The translations under genes were made by a program, and so were the position numbers. Below the pieces are notes generated by a model. It had not been told where the DNA came from. It did no database searches and was given only the letters and a program-made list of their open reading frames with translations. From Dermacentor variabilis (Eukaryota; Arthropoda; Arachnida; Ixodida; Ixodidae), in contig NC_134572.1 in NCBI RefSeq assembly GCF_050947875.1, forward strand, positions 117,776,709 through 117,840,708: a stretch of 64,000 nucleotides of DNA, given 5' to 3'. This document shows, in pieces, positions 49,001-61,000 of this stretch. Position 1 is the first letter of the stretch; each line of letters opens with the position of its first letter.

Positions 49001-52000
49001 AGGCGCACAGTAGCATGATTGACCAATCTTCACACTAGCAGTGTGCTATGTTGTGGGCATCTACTCTTGCAAAAAGGGGGGAAAAAATGGTGACGGCCCA
49101 CCAATGGCTGCATTGTGCTTACAGGCCCCTGTACCTGGCAGGTGGAGGTGGCTGCTGGTGGGGTGGGGCAGCAGGTGGGCTGGTGGCTACCAGGTACATG
49201 GGCACCAGCTGCTGGTGCTGGTGGTGAGGAGGTGCAGCAGCCTGCGGTGGCATATGTTGTTGTTGGTGCTGGTGGTGGTGGTAGGGCTCGCCTTGCCCCA
49301 TCAAGGGTGCTGCAAAGGTCCCCAGAAAGGCCGTGTGGGAAGGAGGCCCTGGCTCAGCCGCACCATTGCTCAGGCCGGCCGCAGCCATGGGAGGTGCGTA
49401 GTAGCCCCACACAGGGTACGATCCCCCCCCGACTGGGCTGCCAGCAACCAGAGCACCTGCCTGGGGACTGGCCGCAGCTAGGCCCACTGCAAGCGGAAAG
49501 AGAACACGGCAGTCAGAATCAAAGCCACAAACCAAATTACGATTGCACTATGAGAACCATTGCTAGGAGCCTTCATGAAAATATGGTTCTTTTCTAAAGG
49601 TGCGTATATATCTGAAACCAGTCTAATAACGAATCAAATGCCAAATTTACTCATGTAAGGGCCACACTTTTTTTTTTCCGATTTTTTACTGCGTGCAGGT
49701 TTTACATAAGGCAGGCTTATGGCTATTCACTGGGACCTCAATCTGCGCTCAAACTGGTATGCAAACTAACACAGCCACTGGCAGTTGACTGAACATATTT
49801 AGTCACAACCGGTTTTGGACAAGCACAACGCCACGAAAATGTTAAAAAAATTGGGCAGTCCGAAAAAAAAAAATTGCAATGATGAAATTGGCTTTTTTGT
49901 TTCTTAGAGTGCCAGTGCGACGGAAAATTTTTTTAAGGGCTTTTGCAAAGTTTGTGCTCCATTAATCCTTTCTATGCCATTGACGAGTCCCACTTGTCAG
50001 GGCATTTCCTCCAAAATGTGTAAATTACAAGTTTGACTTGTCAAGGAATTTCCTTTCGTCTGTCAAGTACCACAGACGAGCGGCAGTCGTTCCATCATTT
50101 TGACGTGAATCCGACGCTATTATATGGCAACAGTTTCCCAGAAATCTTCATTTCTTGAGGCCACAGAATGGTGGTGCGGAGTGAGGCTGCTACAGTGCTG
50201 ATGGCTTCCATTTTTAACACCAGAATTATGGTGCTTTTGGGTGTTTCACCTCAAATAAACAATTAGACCTTGAAAGCTCTAGAGAGCCCTACTCAAAGCT
50301 TCATTTAGCATTAACAATTATGAGACAGAGTTAGAAACCCTGGTGTCCATTATCACGTAGGCGTGGTTCAACAAAAATGCTTTAGTAGTGGCACCTTCCC
50401 CAATTTTCTTTTGCTGCTGCACCAGCAATAATGCATCACGCATGGAAGTAAAGAACTAATGGTCGATCAATTGGTAGTTCTGACGAAAATGCATTAGGAC
50501 TAATCCTTCGCAAGCCTTAAGTGACCAACAAGACACCTGAAGAATGCCACACGACTCCTTAACGAAGCTTAAGGGGGCAGGTGGACATCAGAGCTAACTC
50601 TTTTGTTCTTTGACCTAGAGCAATGAAATTTGGCAGCCATACTCGAAGGTGTCTTAAAGAAATATGCAGTGTCATTACGGTACCTTGACTAGTTTTCAAG
50701 TTACAATATGTTAAGTGTGTTCCACTTGTGGAAAACCTCGCACTGTAAGGAAACATGCCAGGGAGCTGCCTGTAGTTTTAAAAATCTTTGCTCAAAAGAG
50801 CACTACAGGGTACAACAGTTTCAAAACTCTTTTAACTGCTTTATTTTTTTTTACACAGAACGTCATGTTCACTTTCACTAATTGTACTAGAACTTGTCAT
50901 TCACAAATTAGCATGCAGAAAAAGAACTAAGCCCTCAGCAAGGTACTGAAGACTGTCATACCCTCAAGCACACTTCAGGGAATACATAAAAATAAACAGG
51001 ACCAAAATTGGTCCAGGCATTCCCATGCTACCCTTTCCACAGACAATGCAGAATGCCCAAAAAACAGTTTTGAGAAAACGTCTCTAAAAGTTTTTGGAGC
51101 AGTTCACATCTCTCAAAATGCACCAGTATTGTAGTTTTTGCTGTCTTTGCTTACAGTGTGATTTTTTTGGTCTCTGCCCTTTTATTTGCGCAGTCCGAAG
51201 TGCCGAAGTACGAAATACCTAGCCGCGCAGTCCAAGGTGCCGACACGCAAAATTAGTACCCACGGGCTCGAGGAGTCGACATTCTATGTGCTTAGTTGCG
51301 CAGTCCGAGGTGCCAATGCACGAAATGCCTAATCGCAGGCTTGATGAGTCAACACTTGATGTGCTGAGTCACACAGTCCGAGGTGCCGAAGCACGAAATG
51401 CCTAGACGCGGACTCGAGGAGTCGCGCAGTCGGAGGCACCGATGTACAAAATGCTTAGGCAAGGGTCCGAGATGTCCACGCGCGATGTGCTTAATTGCCG
51501 AGTTGGAGACTCCTATGCGCGAAATGCTTAGCCGCGAGTCTGAGAATTGCCTCCGCAATGTGCTTGGTCACAAATTCCGAAACACCAAGTGCTGAAAGGC
51601 ATTGCCACGTGTCCGGATTCCGCGCATGAATCTTGGTCGCGATGACCGTGTCATCGATGCTCGGTATGCTTAGCTGCGGGTCTGAGACGTCCACAAACGT
51701 AGGAATTGGCCAAGATGCTGTGATGTCCACGTAGCACCTGTTTCGACACATAGAGATTACGGTGAGTGGAGACTTCCAGACTTGCCAGGTACAAAGGGCC
51801 GAGCAGACAACGCGAGCGCCAGACCAATGGCGAACCGTGCTGGAGTCACGTGGCGGGCACGGCCAATCGCAGACTCCGGCACGACCTTCAATCATTTGCT
51901 TTTTGTGTGCTTGTATCTGTACGGAAGGGCGAATTTGAAGATGGAGAAATTCGTTTTCCAACGAGACCAAGATGGCGGCACTCGATTGCGCCATTCCGGA

Positions 52001-55000
52001 GATATAGTGGCTTGAAAAATGCTTTTTTGATTTCCGCAAAATTTTTCGCCACCTTCGCTGATAAAACAATTTTTTTAGAGAACTTCTACGTCGTTTACAG
52101 TGATATTTCGGAATCAGATAGAAAAAGGGTAATAGAAACTGAAAATGTGATTTGCAAAAATGCGATTTTTTTGCCATTTTTCGCGATGCAAATGCCGCAT
52201 CCCCCCTTAACGCATGTCACTTTACACTTCGTTTGTTCTCCCCACTCCGCAGCATGCTTTCAGCGCTTCATTACAGTTGGTGCAGCCAAACGAGCCTCAC
52301 AGGCTTCTTCTGATTTGGCCTGTAGTCACCACTGTATCGCCTCGACCTTTTTCGGCAACATTTCTCAGCATGACTTTCCACACTGCTCGTTTACAGTGCT
52401 CCCATCCATGTTATAAATGCACTCAAAGACACGCACCTTCAGAAGACATGTCTCAACCCTTGAAACGCAACAGGCAAGCTGCCAGGCGCAGTTACCTCCT
52501 CTCCCCTGGTGGTCTGCCAGCTGTGACAACGCCATCTAGACTAGGAGAAGGCCCTGAGCAATCCGAGGCAACGTCATCACTAGGCCACACCGTACGAGTA
52601 CTGCTGGTACATATCAAGACGTGTGCACGGGGTCACATTCTGCTTGCTGTACTGCATTTCAGGATAATGTATTTTGTGCTAGTAATCTGTGCTGCTCGTG
52701 CAACAAAAGTCTTGACTGCAGCGTGTCTTGTGTGTGTGCTTGTTTGTGCGAGCCTGTAGGCACGGCATGGCATGGTGAAAGGTTGCTGTGGAAATGCCAC
52801 ACAAAAACTGTGTGCCGAATTGCCATGGTAACTATGCGGTGGGAGCAAAGGTTCACATGTCAAGTTTCCTCAGGAGGAGGACCTGTGAATTAGAGCCATC
52901 CCACAAGCTAAACTTATCGTCGTAGAGCACTCCAGGGTAAGTTGTAATCAGCTGTAATTTTCTTTTGCAATTTGCAGTGAAGAAAAGCGGCTAAATGTAT
53001 ATTTGAGAAATGTGTAGAAAAAGAGCTCGGTAAATATTTAACACACCAATTAACAATTTATTGCTTAATTTACAGAATTTCTAACATTTCTTTTAATTTT
53101 GCGAGCTTCAATTCTTAGCGACATCTTCCCAAGGCATTGTATGTATACGACACCACTGGACACAGTTACAGTGCTCTTGGCGCACATCCACCCTTATGCA
53201 AATAATGTGCAGTCGGTTTCTGGAGTGCCCCAATTATAGTATCCACAGTTGAACCTCGCAATAACAAAATCGTCGGGGAACGCGAAAAATTTCGCTTTCG
53301 TGATAATTTCGTTGTTGCAAAAAGAAACAATACAGATAGGTAATGCATCGCAGAACAAAACTTTACTGTCAAAATTCCGTTAGCCTACTTTGCAAGCTTT
53401 GCTCCAGGATATAGAACCGCATAGCCAACAGTACAAAGTGTGCCGCATGGGTCGAGCAGCAGTGGCAGCACTGCCATAGCGCAGTATTCTCGGTCAATTG
53501 CTTTCGGAAATGCAATCACTTCTGCGAGATCTTGCGCAACTCGGCACCAGATGCAGAGCAACAGCACATGCAGCAGCGTTTCTCCAGCGCACGCTGTTGC
53601 GCATAGGCGCCGAAGCGTCCAGGGCCGAGCGGGAAAGTGTTTGTATCTCATGTACCCACAGGCAAACGATCAAGATAACGGCCTTTTCGCGCAAATATAT
53701 GACCGGCGCCGAATCCGCGCGCGATGCCTGTCGGGTGGCACCAAAGCCAGCGTTCTTAAAGCAAGGGACGCGTAATGCCGGACGATTACTCAATCATCAC
53801 CCGATGCATGACACTCCATACTCTACGACCACCACCTGAAGCGCCATAAACTATTCCATGTCGGTTGGATGTGCATTTCCTTGCTTTTACTGCATTTTTC
53901 TCACTGAGGTGCCCATTACGTAGTGCAATGCCATGATCGGTGATTGTTCTTCAAAACACACGTTCAGCTTGCATTCAGTTTCGTCTCGTGCGATTGGCCT
54001 AAGCCTCGCCAAATCGTCAGCCGCGGGGAATGCAAACTGAATGTGCGTTTCGAAAGATCTACGATCTCGCCTATAGTAGGCGTGCAAAAACCGTCGTCAC
54101 ATGTCGGTAGTAACATGTGTGCCGTTTCAAACGGGCGATCAACAAACAAGCTGGCGGCCATAATGTGTTTCCAGCGCACTGACCGCTTCCGGCGCTTGGT
54201 TGTTTTTGTGAAAAAAAATGGTGGCGCCCACACAAGTGTAATGTTGTGGTATTTTACGTAATTTTAATGCAAAATGATCGCATTTGAGCACATATTGGAG
54301 CATGCTAGCCTTACGCGAGTAGGTAATATGCGGAGTTACGTGGTGCAAATTTCACTGATGCGGGATTGCAGTACAGGAACATTTCGTTGCCAAGAGGTAC
54401 AAAATGCATTGAATTATGGGCGTTCGCTGGGGATACGAAAATGTTTTGCCGTCGCGAGAATTGCGTAGTTGCAGGATTTTGTTATCGTGGGTTTTGATTG
54501 TACAGCAATGGAATTACTGCTGAAACAATGTCATAACTTAAAAAAATTATTTCTGTTCTTGTTTACGTTGCTGGCTATGCAATCTACACAACTTTAATAT
54601 GACTGAACAGTATCAAATCCAGGACATTGCTGACACTGGACAAGCAGGTTCTTGTTTCTGTAACAGAGCAGCACCATGAACTTAAAAAAGAACTCGACCG
54701 AGGTGGCCTTGTGTTTCCCACAATGTGTGTCATAAATACCCGCTGCTGCACTGTTGTACAGAAGCTGCCCAAGATGCGTTTTCTGAAGGTAGCATAATCA
54801 GTGGCAACTTGTGACGAACCTAACTATACACCTGCTTGCTTCTGAAGACTTGCGATTTCGACACATGTGAAGATGCGCACAGAAGTGAAGTCATGATGAA
54901 GCATGTAATATGGTGCAATGTGAGCACCTTGTTAAGGAACTTCTGTTGTAGCATGAATGACAGTCTTTGACGCTGACAACAAATCAAAGAAAAAAAAGAA

Positions 55001-58000
55001 ACTCAAGAATAAGGCAACTCCACGACCTTGTGCATTCAGATTTAGCCCTCAGATCAACTTTAGTCAATTTCTTGAAAAAATGAGCACTAGGATTCAGCAA
55101 ATGCAGTAATGTAGACTAGGGAAGGGAGCCGAAAGTTTGACATTAGAAGTAAATATTTGTACTTACCCTGTGAATTTGCATGAGCTTCAGGCACCGAGGT
55201 AACATAGTTGCGCCCACACGTTGTCAGGGGTGCCGGCTGTACATAATAAATGGGACCCTGGGCAGAGAAAAGCAGCGCATGTCATTAAACAGCCTAATCA
55301 AAGCTTTTAATGGGGCAATTTCAATTCAATTGTGGGGTGGTTAACATCTCTAAATGCAAAATACCTAATGAGAGATGCTGTAGCGAGGGCTCCACACTAA
55401 TTTTGACCACCTGGCAATCTTTTACACTTGCACGCAACACCCAAAGAGCATTTTTCCATTTCCCCGACCACCACAGCCAGGAATCGAACCCAACGACCTT
55501 GTGCTCAGCAGTGCAATGCCAATGCCACTGAGCCACAGTGGAGGACAGTTCAAAGGCAAGGACAAAATATGCCGTTTGCTACGTTTCCGGGAGTCGCCCA
55601 CGCAAACTTTTGGTTCACTAGAATAAGCAGTGTCTGTATTTGTGTCATTCCTTAACGTACAACAAAAGTCAAACAACCTGTTTACAACCAAATTCTTTTC
55701 CATACAAATACCTGGATCTGTGACTGTCACTGCACTAAGCAACATTCCAGCCAAAGATCAAGCTGTTTGTGGTTGACACAGCCCTTTCAGGGTGTCTACC
55801 AAGTTGACATTTTCAAATTCACCAGAGTTTTCCAGGTTTTCCCCAAGTGTCATTGAAAAATTCCCTGAGTGACCCAGAAATTTGTTTTATGTAAAGATGG
55901 GCTGACACCATATCACTCAATGCTGTCTCTCTCTAGCAAGCATGTTAAAAAAGAATGACTTAATACAGTTTGAATAGTAAGGAGCAGAATTTATTTTGAT
56001 ACAAAAGAAAACAGAAGGCAGGCATTAGTAAAATGCACAGTAAATAACATATCTTCGAAAAAAATGGTAAAACTCATTGCAAATTGAGTCGAGCATTCTC
56101 AAATACGAATAAAAAGGAAATGCATATAGAAGCAAATATTTTCAAATATGAGCTATTTCTATCAACTTATAGCAAGCTCATTAGTATGAGGCCCAAACTT
56201 GTAACAAGTGAGATTCTCTCTCAGCAGCTGGCAAGTCAACCTCAACTATCCTGACATACTGTCAGCCCGTGCACAACGCCTCAGTGTTGCGTTTCACTGC
56301 TTTTTGATTTGGATGATGGTCCCATGCATCTCAGCGTCAGCCACCACTTTGTTTTTTGTGCTCAAGGTCCTTGAGAGAAGTGATGGCATGCTTCCTTTCC
56401 CATTCATTCCTCAATGCATAGGTCCTTTTGTGATCTCGTCCTCCTTTCACCGTGCGTTCACCTGACGGACCATTTGAAGCATCCTCTTGGTCAGTTGTAC
56501 AGTCAACGTCCGATTTTTCTAACTCCCTAGGGGCCGCAAGAAAGTCCAAAAACTCGGGCAGTTCAAAAAATAAGATTGCGTCTCTTTTATTGCCCTTATG
56601 GGTTTAAATCTCCACAGGCACATCCGAAAAAGCCCTGAAGGCTTGCCAGTACACTTATTAGGCATATCGGTACTCCTATTGTGACAGGAGATTACCGGTG
56701 CATGCGTGTATGATTAAGGAATACATAATGTGTTCAAGAGAACAGATTGGTGGGCTAGGTGGTACTACATAACTAGCACTGCGTCTTCGATTACTTCTCG
56801 TGTCCTCGTGTGTATTTTTTGTTTTGTTTTGTTTTTTTAGTTCTGGAGTTCTGCTGGAGTTCTGGAGTTCTGCTGCAAAGACATGTTCTGCTGCAAAGAC
56901 ATGATGTGACGCTGCCAGATGCTCTGTATCTTCCTCGTCACCTGCGGGTTCCCATGGGGTGCGGAGCTCACGGCCGTAACACAGCAAGGCTGGAGTATAT
57001 CCAGTGACTACGCTCTCTGTAATATGCATGGCAAGGGCGATCTCAAGTATGTGCTGGCCAGAGCCCCTGTGGTTGGAGACCTTGTGGTTCACAGTCCTTG
57101 TAACGGCACTGCTTAATTGTGCCATTTTGGTGCTTGACCATTGGTCCCACCGGTCAGTATGGTAGACTAAGGTTTTTGTTAGGGGTGTGCGAATGCGAAT
57201 ATCAACATTTTCGAATACGAACCGAATATGAATACTTAGCATCAAATATCAAATAATAATATGCACATGCATTTATTAGCAAGTTGGTTTATTTTAACAC
57301 ATTGGAACACTGCAATTACATTGTCACTGGTAAAGAAAATTTAACTAGTAAGCCGTTATACTAAAAGATTGTGTATTTGGCTGATGTTAGCTTTGGAAAA
57401 TTGAATAATTTCTGCTAGTTGTTGGTTCTCGCCAACCTGTGCATTATTGTACCGCACCAATTTCCCGCAAACTCAGAGGCATTTGACCCCGTACCAGACA
57501 TCACTCATCGCATTTGCTGTCAAACAGTAAGCTCAGGATTGGGGGGTGGAAGCTGCAAAAGAGTGCACCCTCGCAGTTTGCCAACCCATGCCCCTTGCTA
57601 ATGAGAGGCTGGCTTTCCTGCAAAGCCTGGACCTCCAGTGGCTAAGCATGTTTTACAGGTAAAATTTCGCCAGCAGCATGAAATTTCTGCAACATTCAGC
57701 ACAAAATCGCCCCAATATTCTTAGATTAGATAAAAACAACTGCTAAGAACCGTGCCAGCTCGTGCGCAGCTGGAATATATTTGATTTGATTCGAATATTC
57801 GTATCTAAATGAAAATTCGAAATTTTCGTATATTCACGCACCTGTAGTTTTCGTATTTGCTGCCACTCGCAGAGGGAAGAGCTCTGAACACTTGGTGAAT
57901 TTGTCGAGAATTAGCAAGTACAGTGGAATCCTGTTGATACATTCCTCGCTGGTGCATTTTCCGGGCTGCTACATAGTGTTTTCGTGGTCCCTTCCTAAAT

Positions 58001-61000
58001 CCCAATGACTCCTATGTATTATGTTCCTATTTGATATAGCACCATTCTGTAATGTTCCCGCATCTTACATTGCATTTGAAAGTGCCCACCACGTAAAAAA
58101 TTGGAGGACGCTTAAGCTTCACCTTCAAGAGTGGAATTCGATAGCGTTATCGCACCCCATTCGCACCGCCCACTCATTCGCTCGGCATGCTCTTGAGTCA
58201 CACAATGACGAAACGTGCACCTGATCAAGCGGAATGAACCAAAGAACTCGGTGTCTCGGAGGGAGAAACGATCTACGCGAGCCAAACGTCGTAATCGGCA
58301 CGGCCAGCCGGGCCGCGACGCACCATGAAGGCGGGCGCGATCATGGGGCTGACGCCTCTATAGGATCGTCCTCTATCTCGCTTGGGAGCACTACGCTGAC
58401 GCACGGTTCCTCGCCAGCAGCACGGCACATATCGCAGGAAACGCTTTCCCACCATATGCACTACGGCGCAGTGATCACGTCAGAGGCGTCCCACATCAAA
58501 CCCTGCACCTAGGAGTCGCGCTGTGAGCGGAAAGAAGAGCCGAGTCGCGCGCCACCTGTCGGGGAAGCTCCGTACATTGCCAGGAGGGGGTCTTCTGTGT
58601 TTGCCGCAAGATGGCTCTGCGTGTGCACAGAGCGCAGAAGAAATGTAGCGGAAACGTACTCCGCTACTCGTGTAACTGCGACTTCTGTAATTTACATGCT
58701 CATAATTACCGATATACACCGCAGCATAACTATCTACGGTACGTTTCTAAGGCAACACCACATTCACAAGAGGCGCTTTTGTCCTACTTTGAACCATCGA
58801 ACTCGTGGCTAGCGTCTCCGTCTCACACTCCGGAGACCCTGGTTCGATTCCCACCCAGCCCATCTTGCAAGTTGTTTTTTATTTATGAAGTGCGTTCTGG
58901 GATTTATCGCTCACGGCCAACGCCGACGACACCGGCTTTTCTGCAACACGAGCTCCTTAACGCTATCGCGTTAATATAACGGCACAGAGAGAAATTGACT
59001 CTCGCATGTTGCAACAAGCTACCGATTCATTGCAACAAGCAACCAATTTGTTGACGCAAGCTATGAATTTGTTGCAACAAACGATCAACATTTGCAATAA
59101 ATGAACAATGTTGCAGAAGTCAGGCACAACACAAACAATGGAAGAAAGCATGCACAGAGCAGTTGGCGAAGCATCTGAACCCGTGTGCATCGACTAAAAC
59201 CTACCGAGAGCCACACACACTGGGCCAATTCTGCCAAGTGCAGGGCTACATTTACTTTGAGGCCTGCAAGGGTTTATTTGCATTTCCCAATTGCCGGTTC
59301 TTTTTAGTCAGCTTTGGTGCCTCTTAATTATTGGCGGCGAGGAGTTACGGAGTCGCCATCTATCGGAAGCACCTCGCTGGCGTAGTATGAGGGATCACGT
59401 GGCGCGCTCCTCATAGGTTTTGATGTCAGCGCTCACTGAAAACACCATGCGCGAGCTCTCCTGGACATTTCTGTAAGTACTTTCGAAACGAGAGAAGTTT
59501 TTTACTGTCTAAATAATAATCTTGGCAAAACTGAAATCACAGACTCGTTTACAGACGCTATCTCTTTACCGAATACGTACTAGTGAACGCCACTGCGCGC
59601 GGTCGCCGCGATGGAGACTTCCGAACCGGCTTTCTTACGTGAAAGGTGGGTAAACGCTGAGAACAAACTATGTGAAATATGTTCTTATAGTGTTTGAATA
59701 ACTAAATGTAGCGTAATGGAATGAAGCCTCAATGCAGCAGTCGCACAGATTCGCAGCGACCGACTGCGCGTCTGCATGCTTGTCCGCGCACTGTTTCGCT
59801 TTCGCCACGTGCGCGCTTTCGCACCGTGCCATGAGCTTTAGGCCGCAGAATATGAGCATTTGACAGTATACAAGCAACCATTGTTGCGTGGGCGCTATCA
59901 GAGCTGCTCAAAAATAATTTCATTGTAGAGACTTCAACGTGATGTGCCGTCATGATGATTCAATCTTTTTTTTTCTTCTAAATTCTTGGACGCTTCAATA
60001 TTATTTCTCGAGTTGAGTCGCACTGTATGTTTATTGGTGTTTTCAGCGTGCGATTTCCCGCTGCTTCTTTTTTGTAATCCAGTGCACAGAATTCCAAACA
60101 CAAACATGACCATATGCCATGCTTTTTTAATGTGCTCCTTACCGCTCCCTTTCCACTCCAGTGAACTTGTCAGTATCTATAGCATCGACAAGCTCACAGA
60201 CCAAACCGTCATGACATTAGTTGGGCAGCGGATTCGGGCGAGCATCTCAGTGCGCGTTTTCTGAACATTGCAGACCTGGCGCCGTAGCAGAAATCTTCCT
60301 CGCGTCTGTGCTTGCTGCATACCCGAGTTGTAGCAGATTACTATTTGCCGGTTTTATGTTTCGCTAGCCAAGCTTCACGCAGCTTCTTGTCCAGCGGCTA
60401 CGTGTGAATAAGGCTGACACCGGGCTCCGTTGCGTACGTCCGGCGCTGCGGCACCGAGCAGTATGCCTACCATGTTGCGCGCCTTCAAAGGCAGCCACTA
60501 CCTACTGTAGTGCTTTCCAGCGTTGTAAAGGAGACACTCGAAGCGGGAATATCTCGCCACTAAATGAGGACCGCAGCGTACTAGGGAATTTAAACTCGTT
60601 TTCAGCTCGCTTCGGCGCTCCCGAAGCAGCCGACGCGTCCGCTATGTCCACGTGATCCCTCCTAGCACGTCACGCCGACGGTGGCGCCAGCTTTTCCAGT
60701 GGTGGAGCTCGAGGCCAATACACACACGCATCTGCCATTCCTGGTCATGGTATGAGCACCGAGACATCTAATAACTGCACTGGCAGCCACTCTCACTGTT
60801 TGACATTGTGCTGCGGTGATTTATGCCCTTCCTCACGGTTACGTTTTCCCAGCTGATAGGTTTTATTTCCCCAGTCCCTTTAAAAACTTATCAACTGTAC
60901 TTGCGGCCATGAGGTGTAGACGGCAAGGGCTCGATAATATCAACACTAAGCTCTTCAATTGGAGCTGTGGCCCACTGGACTATTCATAAGTGCCTCAGGC

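Larger units (their letters stand above)
41098..49134 (-). other. Intron 3 (about 8 kb), transposon-rich
   Basis: Contains a Tigger-type MITE, a TA-flanked MITE, an inverted repeat and a large coding element with a nested Tigger and SINE. Bases 43340-44370 and 48715-49040 show nothing recognisable. Confidence 0.65.
49487..55166 (-). other. Intron 2 (about 5.7 kb)
   Basis: Contains copy 2 of the GGGGG-terminus element and a Tigger-type MITE. A weak MITE-like start (TTTACTCATGTAAGGG) lies at 49645. Nothing recognised at 49750-50560, 52220-53240 or 54510-55160. Confidence 0.65.

Noticed and set aside
51190..51680. CRISPR-like alternation of repeated and variable text
   Set aside because: Units are diverged and unevenly spaced, the locus is eukaryotic, no cas genes exist, and the array belongs to a transposable element.
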